A DNA stretch of 64,000 nt, from contig JAADEH010000002.1 in NCBI GenBank assembly GCA_013153495.1, forward strand, positions 1-64,000, in the 5' to 3' direction. Below are positions 31,389 through 40,071 of this stretch, one piece after another (within the stretch, counting starts at the first letter, position 1; every line of letters starts with the position of its first letter). Source of the stretch: Aquificota bacterium. Its GTDB lineage: Bacteria; Aquificota; Aquificia; Aquificales; Aquificaceae. Both the position numbers and the translations under genes were made by a program. The notes beneath the pieces were generated by a model. It was not told the DNA's origin. It saw only the letters and a list, made by a program, of their open reading frames with translations, and searched no databases.

Positions 31389-32070
31389 AGAGTTCAAGCC
31401 TCTGTTTGGCATAGAGAAAGTCCAAGAGGAAGAAGAAAAAACCTTTCAGGAAGACCTAAACCGCATACTTAAAGAAAAGAACCGACTGGAAAACCTCGTT
31501 AAAACCCTTGAGGAAGAGCTAAAAACTCTCCAGCAGGAAAAGAAAAAACTGCTTGAGGAAAGAAATACGCTCAGGATAAGGCTTGAGGAAATGGAAGGGG
31601 AGATAAGCAAACTAAAACACTCCCTTCAGGAGAACAAAGTTCAGGAAGAAATAATACACAAACTTGCCCAGAACATAAAAGGTGAAGTGGATAAAGTAAA
31701 GGAAGAAGTCAGGGAAGAGTTTATACAGCTCTCCAAAGTAGTCTTAAAGGAATTCCTCATGACGGACTTCCTGCCCAAAGAGGAACTCATAAGCAAAGTT
31801 CTCGAAGGAATATTCGAAAGAGGTATAGACCTCAAGGGTGAACTGAAGGTCTTCGTAAACCCCTCTCAGGTGGAAGGGGTATTCGAGTTTATAGCTGGAC
31901 TCGGGGAGAGGATGGAAGACAAGTTCAACATAGAGGTGGTTGGAGACGAAACCCTTAAGGTAGGGGAGGTAAGAGTTGAGAGTCCCAAGTTCGTAATAGA
32001 GAGGCTGAACGAAGAAGCCATAGAGGAGATATTCAGAGAGGTCGTTAGGAATGCCCTTGAAGGGGATTAG
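31381..32070 (+). CDS. fliH: Flagellar assembly protein FliH (coiled coil)
   Basis: FliH regulates the FliI ATPase of flagellar export. The 229-residue protein is a charged coiled coil over residues 15-125 (ENLVKTLEEELKTLQQEKK) and ends in a FliH-type domain with LKVFVNPSQVEGVFEF near 155. It lies between fliG and fliI and overlaps both. Sequence similarity in this family is low, so the call leans on position and shape. Confidence 0.82.
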   Translation: MSKEFKPLFGIEKVQEEEEKTFQEDLNRILKEKNRLENLVKTLEEELKTLQQEKKKLLEERNTLRIRLEEMEGEISKLKHSLQENKVQEEIIHKLAQNIKGEVDKVKEEVREEFIQLSKVVLKEFLMTDFLPKEELISKVLEGIFERGIDLKGELKVFVNPSQVEGVFEFIAGLGERMEDKFNIEVVGDETLKVGEVRVESPKFVIERLNEEAIEEIFREVVRNALEGD

Positions 32071-33343
32071 GATTTACGGCAAAGTCGTAAAGGTAAGCGG
32101 GATATACCTTGAAGCCTACAACCCCGGTAGTGCTACGGGAGACCTCGTGGAGATACTTCCCTCAACGGGAAACAGAATATACGGAGAGGTTATAGGTTTC
32201 AACGAAGACAGATGCATAATTATGCCCTACGGGGTTCTGTCGGGAATAAAACCCGGAGACAAGGTCCTGATAAGAAGCGAGCAAGTATCTACCGCAGTAG
32301 GTGAAGAGCTTTTGGGTAAGGTAGTAAACCCCTTCGGGGAAACCCTAACGGGAAAGGAACTTTTTACCAAAGAGAAGCTACCAATAGAGCTTGTGAGCAT
32401 AAATCCCCTCGACAGGGAGAGGATAAAGGAGGTATTCGACACAGGGGTGAGGTCTATAAACGCTATGTTCACCCTCGGAAAAGGTCAGAAGGTAGGCATA
32501 TTTGCGGGAGCAGGTGTAGGAAAAAGCACCCTTCTGGGAATGATTACCAACTACAGCGATGCGGACGTGGTGGTTATGGCTCTGATAGGAGAGAGAGGAA
32601 GGGAGGTCAGGGAGTTTATAGAAGATGTTCTGGGAGAAGGTCTTAAGAAGAGCGTGGTTGTAGTTTCTACTGCGGATGAACCTCCAATAGTAAAGGTAAA
32701 GGGTGCTATAAGTGCGGTAGTCCATGCCAGATACTTTGCTTCCAAGGGTGCAGATGTCCTTCTCGTTATGGACTCCATAACACGCTTCGCTATGGCTCAG
32801 AGGGAAATAGGTCTCGCTGCGGGTGAACCCCCGACCCTAAAAGGCTATACTCCTTCCGTATTCCACACAATGACCAACATAGTGGAAAGTTGCGGGAACT
32901 TTTCGGACGGGGGAAGCATCACAGGTATATTCAGCGTTCTCGTCGAAGGAGATGACATATCTTTAGACCCCGTTGCGGACGCTCTCGTAGGCGTTTTCGA
33001 TGGACACATAATACTCTCGAGAAAGAGAGCGAATGCGGGACTGTATCCGTCCATAGACCCGGTAAAGAGCCTCTCAAGACTAATGCCCAAACTCGTTAGC
33101 GACGAGCACTTTCGTATGGCTATGTATGTTAAGGAGCTTCTCAGTTCCTACGAATCTATGGAGGACCTCGTAAACCTCGGTCTTTACAAGAGAGGTTCAA
33201 ACCCCGCTGTGGATAGAGTTCTGGACAACAAGGAAGCTATTGACAACTTTTTCCGTCAGGACTTCAGAGTAGGAGTGCCCTTTCAAAAAAGTGTTGAGGA
33301 ACTTAAGGCGTTATACCAACAGCTCAGGGGCGAATCAGCTTAA
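32051..33343 (+). CDS. fliI: Flagellum-specific ATP synthase FliI
   Basis: FliI is the hexameric export ATPase. The 430-residue protein has the Walker A motif GIFAGAGVGKST near residue 152, a Walker B segment VLLVMDSITRFAMAQREIGLA near 235, and the GYTPSVFHTMTNIVESCG stretch near 275. ATG 32051 lies inside fliH and has AGGA just upstream. Its tail overlaps the oppositely oriented PIN-domain gene by 20 bases. fliJ, which usually follows, is absent. Confidence 0.95.
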   Translation: MPLKGIRIYGKVVKVSGIYLEAYNPGSATGDLVEILPSTGNRIYGEVIGFNEDRCIIMPYGVLSGIKPGDKVLIRSEQVSTAVGEELLGKVVNPFGETLTGKELFTKEKLPIELVSINPLDRERIKEVFDTGVRSINAMFTLGKGQKVGIFAGAGVGKSTLLGMITNYSDADVVVMALIGERGREVREFIEDVLGEGLKKSVVVVSTADEPPIVKVKGAISAVVHARYFASKGADVLLVMDSITRFAMAQREIGLAAGEPPTLKGYTPSVFHTMTNIVESCGNFSDGGSITGIFSVLVEGDDISLDPVADALVGVFDGHIILSRKRANAGLYPSIDPVKSLSRLMPKLVSDEHFRMAMYVKELLSSYESMEDLVNLGLYKRGSNPAVDRVLDNKEAIDNFFRQDFRVGVPFQKSVEELKALYQQLRGESA

Positions 33344-33719
33344 AGGAAGCCTTTTCAAACCTCTTGTTGAAGGTTATAACTTCTTTAACCTTCCTCTTCT
33401 TAGCCTTAGAAGCCTTGAGAGCATCTAAGAAGCTTAGCTTGGTGGACCGGTAGAGCTTGACCGCTTGCTGAATAACTTCCCTGTTCTCAACGCTGAAAAG
33501 ACTATCCAGCAAAACCGTGTTGACCACGTCCGCTACGACTTTCCTCTCCCATCCGTAAACTTCTTGGAGGTAATACACAAGCTCGAGAATAACTTCTTCC
33601 GTTATTAGGAGCTTCTCCTTCTGTTTTTCTAACTCTCTGAAGAGCTTATCAATTCTGTCAACTTCTTCCTCTTCCCCGGAAAAGAATTCCAAGAGAACCC
33701 CCGTATCGAGCAGTTTCAT
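33324..33719 (-). CDS. PIN-domain toxin, VapC-like
   Basis: This 131-residue PIN-domain protein starts MKLLDTGVLLEFFSG, with the first acidic residue at Asp5, then ITEEVILELVYYLQ near 43 and LSFLDALKASKAKK near 100. The fourth acidic position appears as Asn in VITFNKRF. PIN toxins are RNases. The start ATG 33719 has no ribosome site; a TTG at 33737 is possible. It runs against fliI and is divergent from the AbrB-type gene 98 bases away, an odd layout for a toxin-antitoxin pair. Confidence 0.78.
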   Translation of the reverse strand: MKLLDTGVLLEFFSGEEEEVDRIDKLFRELEKQKEKLLITEEVILELVYYLQEVYGWERKVVADVVNTVLLDSLFSVENREVIQQAVKLYRSTKLSFLDALKASKAKKRKVKEVITFNKRFEKASFKLIRP

Positions 33720-33816
33720 GGTATCGAATTTTATCAAACCCTTGAGCGTGTCATGACATTTTTACATTGTTCGAAAATTAAAAAAATTTGACAGGTGCCG
33801 ATATATATACACAGCC

Positions 33817-34068
33817 ATGGATGAGATAGTAAAGGTGATGGCAAGGGGCTTGATAGCTCTACCGAGCGATGTGCGCAAAAAACTTGGCGTCAAAGAGGGA
33901 GACATTCTCAAGGTCGAGGTAAAAGACAAAGAGGTCGTTCTTAAGAAAGAAAAGAGAATTTACGACCTGAAAGGTGCTCTTGCCCAAAAACAGGCGAAAG
34001 CGGAGCAAAAGAGCTTCGGTGAAATACTCGCTCAGGAGCTTAAGAGAAAGCAGGGGGAGAAAAGATGA
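33817..34068 (+). CDS. AbrB/SpoVT-type antitoxin (VapB-like)
   Basis: This 83-residue protein has an N-terminal swapped-hairpin AbrB domain: VMARGLIALPSDVRKKLGVKEGDILKVEVKDKEVVLKK. The C-terminal 35 residues are helical and basic, which would bind the toxin. It is read with the flagellar genes and its stop overlaps the flgD start (ATGA). The divergent PIN gene is the obvious partner. Confidence 0.8.
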   Translation: MDEIVKVMARGLIALPSDVRKKLGVKEGDILKVEVKDKEVVLKKEKRIYDLKGALAQKQAKAEQKSFGEILAQELKRKQGEKR

Positions 34069-34715
34069 ATTTTGAACCTGTCGGCACGAACAACCCATAC
34101 GACATAAAGCCAAAGGAACCCAAGGTGGTAGGACCAGACTATGTCCAGTCTTTCGATAACATGTCAGCAACGGACTTTATGAAGATATACATAGAGACCC
34201 TAAAGTATCAGGACCCCTTCAAACAGCAGGACTTGTCCAAAGCTTTGGAGGATGTGGTCAGGCTAAATCAGGTTCGCTTTTACACAGACATGAAAAACTT
34301 CATGGACAGCTTCACCGCTTGGATGAATCAAATTACCTTCATGCAAACCATAAACCTTATAGGTAAAGAGTTCGTATTTTCTACGGATACGGTGGATACG
34401 CTCAAGGGAGGGGAATACTACCTTCTCTCGGGGGAGAGGGTGGAGGGCGTCAAGGTGAGGATATACGACGGGGAAGAGGTAATTAAGGAAATAGATATGG
34501 ACCTCGATAGGGGTCTAAACCTTATAGATACTACAGACCTTCCAAAAGGTCAGTTTACCGTAAAAGTTTTTAAGGGGGATTACGAACTTACAAGCTGGCA
34601 ACTTGGATTTAAGGATGCGGTCAAATCCGCAGGTATAGTGAATGGAGAGCTTATGCTAGACCTGCTTTCAGGAAGACAAGCCTCTTCCTCTCAAATTATT
34701 TACACGGGGGGTTAA
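34065..34715 (+). CDS. flgD: Flagellar hook cap protein FlgD
   Basis: FlgD caps the growing hook and guides FlgE assembly. The 216-residue protein has the N-terminal signature ATDFMKIYIETLKYQDPFKQQD near residue 33, followed by an Ig-like/tudor part with INLIGKEFVFSTDTV near 95. ATG 34065 has GGGGGAG upstream. It directly precedes flgE, as expected. Confidence 0.88.
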   Translation: MNFEPVGTNNPYDIKPKEPKVVGPDYVQSFDNMSATDFMKIYIETLKYQDPFKQQDLSKALEDVVRLNQVRFYTDMKNFMDSFTAWMNQITFMQTINLIGKEFVFSTDTVDTLKGGEYYLLSGERVEGVKVRIYDGEEVIKEIDMDLDRGLNLIDTTDLPKGQFTVKVFKGDYELTSWQLGFKDAVKSAGIVNGELMLDLLSGRQASSSQIIYTGG

Positions 34716-34718
34716 GCC

Positions 34719-36092
34719 ATGCTAAGAAGTTTTTTTAATGCGGTAACCGGAATGGATGTGTCCCGCTTCTGGATTGACGTAACTTCGGACAACTTGGCGA
34801 ATGTAAATACGGTAGGATTTAAGGCTCATAGACCCTTGTTTCAAGATGTAATATCCTCGGTTACCATAGGTCTAAACGTAACTACCGGAACCCTAAAATC
34901 TACTACCTATGGCGCGGGAGCTGTCGTAGATAGCACACAAAAGATATGGAACATAGGGAACTTCAAACAAACAGGCGTTAATACAGACCTTGCTATACAA
35001 GGAAGGGGTTTATTTATACTCAAGGACCCGATAACTGGTGCTAATCTGTATACGAGAGATGGACAGTTTAGGTTGAGTAGAGACGGATACATGGTTACCT
35101 CAGGAGGGTTTTATCTGCAAGGCTTTAGATTGAACGAAGATGGAGAAGTGGTAGGAACGGGTTTGGAGAATATACATGTTCAACAACAACTGGACCCAAG
35201 GTCAACCAATCTTGTTAGATTTTTACAACCTACAAATTTAAATGCGTCTTCTGAACCCCCACCAACGACACCTTTCAACCCAAACGACCCCACATCGTAT
35301 AACTACAAATACACAATAACCATATACGACAGCTTAGGAAACCCTTATCAAGCTGATTTCTTTTTCGTAAAAACGGCATCAAATACCTGGGATGTGCATC
35401 TTAGGTCGGATATAGACCCGACGACTGCCGGCTATGAATTGAGCGGAGACTGGACTGGCGTTCAGTTTTCAAGTGAAGGTGACCTTATATTTGATAACGG
35501 TGTTATCCAAAGGGAGCTATCACCCGATGGGAAGAAATATTATTACTACCTAAATCCCTCTTCACTTACAGTTCCCGCAAGCACACCTTCAGGTGGAACT
35601 TTTGACGCTTCAGCGGATTGGAGAATATACGTGGGGGAATCCTTGGTATCTACCGCGGTAAATGTCGGAGACCCTATACCCACTTCATACATCAATCAAT
35701 ACGCTTCTGACTTTATAGTCACCATAGAACAGAACGGCTACTCAAAAGGAGACTTGATAGACGTTTATGTTCTTTCCGAAGACGGCTCAGTTGTCGGAGT
35801 TTACTCAAATGGCAAATCTTTACCATTATACAGAGTTGCGGTGGCTGTATTTACTGACCCAGAGGAACTTACCAAAAAGGGTGCAAACTTATACACATCA
35901 ATCACTACCCCTACAATATTATTGGCAGGTGGTTCAGAAAAAGTGAGGTCCGGCATGCTCGAGATGTCCAACGTGGATATAGCTAAGGAATTTATAAACC
36001 TGATAACCGCTCAACGGGCTTATCAGGCAAATGCCCGTGTTGTAACTACTTCAAATACCATACTTGACGAGACAGTCAACCTTGTTAGATAA
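34719..36092 (+). CDS. flgE: Flagellar hook protein FlgE
   Basis: FlgE forms the universal joint of the flagellum. The 457-residue protein has the rod/hook N-terminal motif FFNAVTGMDVSRFWIDVTSDNLANVNTVGFK, a variable centre, and the C-terminal motif EMSNVDIAKEFINLITAQRAYQANARVV near residue 412. Both ends form the coiled coil of the hook. Gene follows flgD after three bases. Confidence 0.93.
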   Translation: MLRSFFNAVTGMDVSRFWIDVTSDNLANVNTVGFKAHRPLFQDVISSVTIGLNVTTGTLKSTTYGAGAVVDSTQKIWNIGNFKQTGVNTDLAIQGRGLFILKDPITGANLYTRDGQFRLSRDGYMVTSGGFYLQGFRLNEDGEVVGTGLENIHVQQQLDPRSTNLVRFLQPTNLNASSEPPPTTPFNPNDPTSYNYKYTITIYDSLGNPYQADFFFVKTASNTWDVHLRSDIDPTTAGYELSGDWTGVQFSSEGDLIFDNGVIQRELSPDGKKYYYYLNPSSLTVPASTPSGGTFDASADWRIYVGESLVSTAVNVGDPIPTSYINQYASDFIVTIEQNGYSKGDLIDVYVLSEDGSVVGVYSNGKSLPLYRVAVAVFTDPEELTKKGANLYTSITTPTILLAGGSEKVRSGMLEMSNVDIAKEFINLITAQRAYQANARVVTTSNTILDETVNLVR

Positions 36093-36100
36093 TCAGAGCC

Positions 36101-36604
36101 ATGGCTGACGAGGAGAAGGAGGCACAGCAGGCTGAGGAGACGACCGGCGGAGGCAAGGGCAAGCTACTCCTCGCCCTACTCCTTCTCCTCATACTTTTAA
36201 TAGGTGGTGGAGCGGGGGCATACTTCTTTCTATTTGCAAAAAAAGAAGAGGGTAAGGAGGAAACTCCCAAGCCCAAAGTATCTCCCGAAGCGGTCGGCGT
36301 TATGTATAAGTTAGAACCCGCCTTCATAGTCAACCTTGCGGACCCGGAAATGACCATGTATGCAAGAGTATCGATAACCCTTGAGCTGTCCTCTCCGGAG
36401 GTAACCTTAGAAGTTCAGAAAAGAGAACCCATAATAAGGGACGCCATAATAGAGATACTTTCCAACAAAACATCGAGGGAACTCAGGTCTCCCGAGGGAA
36501 GGGAACAGCTAAAACTCGAGATAATAAAGCGTATCAATACTATCCTCGTCCAAGGGGGAGTTAGAAACGTTTACTTTACCGAGTTTGTGGTTCAAGCGGA
36601 GTGA
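36101..36604 (+). CDS. fliL: Flagellar basal body protein FliL
   Basis: FliL lies around the stator near the motor. The 167-residue protein has an acidic start, a hydrophobic helix at about residues 23-48 (LLLALLLLLILLIGGGAGAYFFLF), then a periplasmic domain with YKLEPAFIVNLADPEMTMYARVSITLEL near 87. It overlaps the next gene by one base (TGATG). Confidence 0.88.
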   Translation: MADEEKEAQQAEETTGGGKGKLLLALLLLLILLIGGGAGAYFFLFAKKEEGKEETPKPKVSPEAVGVMYKLEPAFIVNLADPEMTMYARVSITLELSSPEVTLEVQKREPIIRDAIIEILSNKTSRELRSPEGREQLKLEIIKRINTILVQGGVRNVYFTEFVVQAE

Positions 36605-36918
36605 TGGACTTCTGGAACTACCTTCTGAGAATTGGCGTTTCCCTAATTGTAGTTATAGTCCTCATTCTGGTAGCTCTTCCCTTCATAATCCGAAGGTTTG
36701 GCGGAATAGATAAGTTAAGCGGAAAGGGTAATTTCGAGATAAAAAAGGTTTCTCCCATAGCTAAAGGTATCTACATAGTTGAGCTTGAGATAAAGGGGAG
36801 GACTGTGGTGCTCTGTGTTAGCGATAAAGGGGCTGATGTAATATATAGGGAAGATGATAACGCTGTTGCTCCTGGTTCTGGCTCAAACGGCGATAGCACA
36901 AACGATACCACCCGTTGA
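36604..36918 (+). CDS. fliO: Flagellar biosynthetic protein FliO-like
   Basis: This 104-residue protein has one N-terminal membrane helix (LLRIGVSLIVVIVLILVALPFIIR) and a short cytoplasmic domain, FEIKKVSPIAKGIYIVELEIKGRTVVLCVSDKG, like FliO, which helps assemble FliP in the export gate. ATG 36604 overlaps the fliL stop. Its end overlaps fliP by 65 bases. The call rests on shape and on place between fliL and fliP. Confidence 0.75.
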   Translation: MDFWNYLLRIGVSLIVVIVLILVALPFIIRRFGGIDKLSGKGNFEIKKVSPIAKGIYIVELEIKGRTVVLCVSDKGADVIYREDDNAVAPGSGSNGDSTNDTTR

Positions 36919-37579
36919 GGTAAAAATCGGTGAAGGCAACTTAGACACTTCAATAAGACTCCTTATACTTCTGACCATTTTAGCTTTAGCACCCTCTATA
37001 CTCATAATGACTACCTCTTTCATCAGAATAGTGGTCGTTCTATCGGTTCTCAGACAGGCTCTTGGAATACCGCAGGTCCCTCCCAATCAGGTAATAATAT
37101 CCCTCGCCCTCTTCCTGACCTTTTTCATAATGAAGCCCGTCTTTGACGAGATAAACACCAACGCTCTACAACCCTACATAAGGGAAGAGATAACCGACAG
37201 GGAGTTCTTCGAAAGGGTCTCAAATTCAATAAAGGACTTTATGGTTAAACAGACCCGTAAGGATACGGTGGAGGTGTTTTTGGAGGTGGCAAACCTCAGC
37301 AAGGAGGAAAGGGAAAAGATAAAAGAACCCAAGGACATACCTCTTTCCATACTCATTCCAGCCTTTATGGTGAGCGAGCTTGCAACCGCTTTCCAGATAG
37401 TGTTCCTCCTCTACATACCCTTCCTGATAGTGGACATAGTTGTGGCTTCTATTCTTATATCCATGGGGATAATAATGATTCCGCCCCAGATAATATCTCT
37501 CCCATTCAAGATAATGCTCTTCGTCTTAGCAAACGGGTGGGAGCTGGTGGTTCTTTCCATAGTAAGGAGTTATCAGTAG
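36854..37579 (+). CDS. fliP: Flagellar biosynthetic protein FliP
   Basis: FliP is the core of the flagellar type III export gate. The 241-residue protein has an N-terminal signal-like segment, then LAPSILIMTTSFIRIVVVLSVLRQALG near residue 45, which is diagnostic, and IGMIMIPPQIISLPFKIMLF-type helices near the end (here SMGIIMIPPQIISLPFKI). ATG 36854 lies inside fliO with GGAAG upstream. Confidence 0.95.
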   Translation: MITLLLLVLAQTAIAQTIPPVEVKIGEGNLDTSIRLLILLTILALAPSILIMTTSFIRIVVVLSVLRQALGIPQVPPNQVIISLALFLTFFIMKPVFDEINTNALQPYIREEITDREFFERVSNSIKDFMVKQTRKDTVEVFLEVANLSKEEREKIKEPKDIPLSILIPAFMVSELATAFQIVFLLYIPFLIVDIVVASILISMGIIMIPPQIISLPFKIMLFVLANGWELVVLSIVRSYQ

Positions 37580-37589
37580 GAGGGAGAAG

Positions 37590-37859
37590 ATGAATCCCGA
37601 TTTAGTAGTTTCCTTAGGGCAGAGAGCCTTAGAGATGGCAATACTGTTAGCCATGCCCGTTCTGATGGCAACCTTCATAGTGGGTCTCGTAGTGAGCATA
37701 TTCCAGGCAGCAACCCAAATTCAGGAGATGACCCTTGCCTACATACCCAAGATAGTAGCAGCGATGATAATAATATTTCTTCTCGGCGGATGGATGCTCG
37801 GTAAGCTCTTAGACTTCACCAAGGAGATATTTGTAAACATACCTATTTGGATAAGATGA
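37590..37859 (+). CDS. fliQ: Flagellar biosynthetic protein FliQ
   Basis: FliQ is a two-helix export gate subunit of 89 residues. ALEMAILLAMPVLMATFIVGLVVSIFQAATQIQEMTLAYIPKI is the classic sequence. ATG 37590 follows GGAGGGAG. The stop overlaps the fliR start (ATGA). Confidence 0.95.
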   Translation: MNPDLVVSLGQRALEMAILLAMPVLMATFIVGLVVSIFQAATQIQEMTLAYIPKIVAAMIIIFLLGGWMLGKLLDFTKEIFVNIPIWIR

Positions 37860-38623
37860 TAACACTTGATACTAACAGCTTACTAACAATTCTGCTCGTT
37901 TTTCTTAGAGTCTTTTCCTTCGTTTTCATGGTTCCCTTCTTCGGAACATTCTTCGTGCCCAACACGGTCAGAATTTACCTTTCCCTTGCCATAGCCTTTT
38001 CAATCTTCACCTTCGCAAAGGTAGAACCAGTTCAGGTAGTCTCAACCGCTCACCTCATACAGCTTGCATTAGGGGAGGTTATGTTCGGCTTCTTGGCAGG
38101 GTTCTTTTTACGGCTTCTGTTCGATGCGGTCTTCGTGGCGGGGGAGGTGATAGCGGTAAACACGGGTCTGGGTTTTCTGATGATGTTCTTACCTCAACAA
38201 CCCCAAACCACGGTCTTAGCAGGCTTTTCTACCCTCTTAGCATCTGCCCTTTTCCTATCCCTGGGTGGAGCGGAAGCGGTGTATATAGGGCTTGTTAAGA
38301 GCCTGGAAAATGTGCCTCTCGGGGGTTTAAACCTATATTCCATAAACGGAGAGGTATTTTTAAAGCTCTTCTACCAGAGCTTCTCCATGGGGGTTAAGAT
38401 TGCCCTTCCCGTTCTCATATCAGCACTTTTAACCAACGTCATATTAGCAATAATAAACAGGTTCATACCTCAGATAAACGTCTTTATGGTCGGTCTTCCT
38501 CTTCAAATTATGGTAGGCTTGGTGGTTCTCGTAATATCCTTGCCCGTCATAGGTCTGGTGCTCGTATCCTACATGAGGGAATACATGCTCAACTTTCTCA
38601 GGTTTGTTGGAGGAAGCGGATAG
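37856..38623 (+). CDS. fliR: Flagellar biosynthetic protein FliR
   Basis: FliR is the third export gate subunit, 255 residues with about six helices, including VFMVPFFGTFFVPNTVRIYLSLAIAF near residue 24. ATG 37856 overlaps the fliQ stop as ATGA, which is preferred over a TTG nine bases upstream. flhB follows 21 bases later. Confidence 0.93.
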   Translation: MITLDTNSLLTILLVFLRVFSFVFMVPFFGTFFVPNTVRIYLSLAIAFSIFTFAKVEPVQVVSTAHLIQLALGEVMFGFLAGFFLRLLFDAVFVAGEVIAVNTGLGFLMMFLPQQPQTTVLAGFSTLLASALFLSLGGAEAVYIGLVKSLENVPLGGLNLYSINGEVFLKLFYQSFSMGVKIALPVLISALLTNVILAIINRFIPQINVFMVGLPLQIMVGLVVLVISLPVIGLVLVSYMREYMLNFLRFVGGSG

Positions 38624-38644
38624 GGATATATTTAAGGAGTTCCC

Positions 38645-39700
38645 ATGGCGCAGGAAAACAAAACGGAAAAGGCAACACCATACAGAAGGCGAAAGCTCAG
38701 ACAGGAAGGAAATGTAGCAAAAAGTGTCGAAATAGCCTCTTCCCTGACAGTTCTCGTATCCTCTCTGATAATTTTCTTTACGGGAGCGTTACTTTTTAAG
38801 GAGATAGTAGCTTTTTTAATGACCCTGTCGGGTGTAAGGATAACGGACTTTACAACACTGACGGGAACAGCTCTAAAGGAGTCCTTTACGAACATAGTCA
38901 AGCTACTCGTCCCTTTCTTTGTGATAACCGTTCTCGTCGTGATAGGTGCCCACGTAGCCCAGTTCGGTTTTATCTTCACACTCAAGCCCCTTCAATTCAA
39001 GTGGGACAGACTAAACCCCGTTGAAGGTTTTAAGAAGATGTTCTCCCTCACCACCCTCTTCGAGCTTAGCAAGAACACCCTAAAGGCTGTCCTTCTGTTG
39101 GGAATAGCCCTGTTCATTCTTAAGGGAAGCGTAGAGCTAATTCTCAGCTCCGCTCAGATGCCCCTGCTTGAAGGGGTAAAGTTCCTAATAGACCTGCTCA
39201 TAAAGGTGGTTCTTATTTTGGGAGTTATAGCTTTCTTCATAGCCCTGCTTGACTTTGCCTACAAAAGGTGGGAATACGAAAGGAAGATAAGGATGTCCAG
39301 ACAAGAGGTTAAGGAAGAGTTCAAACAGTTAGAAGGTCATCCCGAGATAAGAGCGAAGCTAAAGGCGAGAATGAGGGAAATGGCTCGGGGAAGAATGATG
39401 GCGGAAGTCCCCAAAGCGAGCGTAGTTATAACCAACCCCACCCATTACGCTGTGGCTCTGAAATACGACGGGGAAAAGGATAAGGCTCCTAAGGTCGTAG
39501 CCAAAGGCAAAGGAAGTATGGCGGAAAGAATAATAAGGGTCGCACAGGAAAACGAAGTTCCCGTGATGAGAAAACCGGAGCTTGCCCGTGCCCTATACCA
39601 GGCGGTAGATGTGGGAGAAGAAATACCACCTGAGTTTTACAGAGCGGTTGCGGAGGTTATAGCTTTCGTTATGTTCAGGAAAAAGAAAACATACGCTTGA
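38645..39700 (+). CDS. flhB: Flagellar biosynthetic protein FlhB
   Basis: FlhB controls substrate switching of the export apparatus. The 351-residue protein has the NKTEKATPYRRRKLRQEGNVAKS start, four membrane helices, and the self-cleaving NPTH motif in VVITNPTHYAVALKYDG near residue 265. It is the last gene of the flagellar operon in this window. Confidence 0.95.
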   Translation: MAQENKTEKATPYRRRKLRQEGNVAKSVEIASSLTVLVSSLIIFFTGALLFKEIVAFLMTLSGVRITDFTTLTGTALKESFTNIVKLLVPFFVITVLVVIGAHVAQFGFIFTLKPLQFKWDRLNPVEGFKKMFSLTTLFELSKNTLKAVLLLGIALFILKGSVELILSSAQMPLLEGVKFLIDLLIKVVLILGVIAFFIALLDFAYKRWEYERKIRMSRQEVKEEFKQLEGHPEIRAKLKARMREMARGRMMAEVPKASVVITNPTHYAVALKYDGEKDKAPKVVAKGKGSMAERIIRVAQENEVPVMRKPELARALYQAVDVGEEIPPEFYRAVAEVIAFVMFRKKKTYA

Positions 39701-40071
39701 AGATACACACTATATAAGCTCCAAAATAGCTACGGGAACCCTGTGGTGCCCCGAGCTTTATACAGGAGATAACACCAAACCACCAATTACCTGGCAGGTC
39801 CTTAAAGGCTTTACAAAAATCTGTAAAGTTATAAAAGTTGTAAGTTTGCTTATTCTCGGTCTTTTATAGTTCACAAAACCCCACCAACCTAACTTATGCC
39901 CAAAGACCAAAGCAAAAAACCGCTCGAACGCACTAAACTCATGCATGTTAAAATCTTAAAGGTTTATCAATAGGTTCTGTCTTGAAGTAAATTCTAAAGA
40001 ACACACAACGATATAGAAAAATCCACCCGGACGGGTTAGCCTTCTAAAATACCCTCATGGAGGGGACAGCT
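39701..40071. other. Intergenic region between flhB and nrdA
   Basis: No convincing gene lies here. It contains a small hairpin (CTTTACA at 39809-39815 with TGTAAAG at 39822-39828) that could end the flagellar transcript. It also contains CTTAAAGGTTTATCAATA at about 39955-39972, which differs by one base insertion from a segment of the candidate origin at 61618-61634. The nrdA promoter is probably in this stretch, but no clear box pair is seen. Confidence 0.4.

Noticed and set aside
33788-33810. TTGACA plus ATATATA as a promoter for the AbrB-type gene
   Set aside because: The distance between the two boxes is about 8 bases, too short for a normal -35/-10 pair.
39706-40025. NrdR boxes upstream of nrdA (ACACTATATA-like and ACAACGATATAG)
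   Set aside because: Each matches only part of the 16-bp consensus, the two are about 300 bases apart instead of about 32, and no similar site precedes nrdB.
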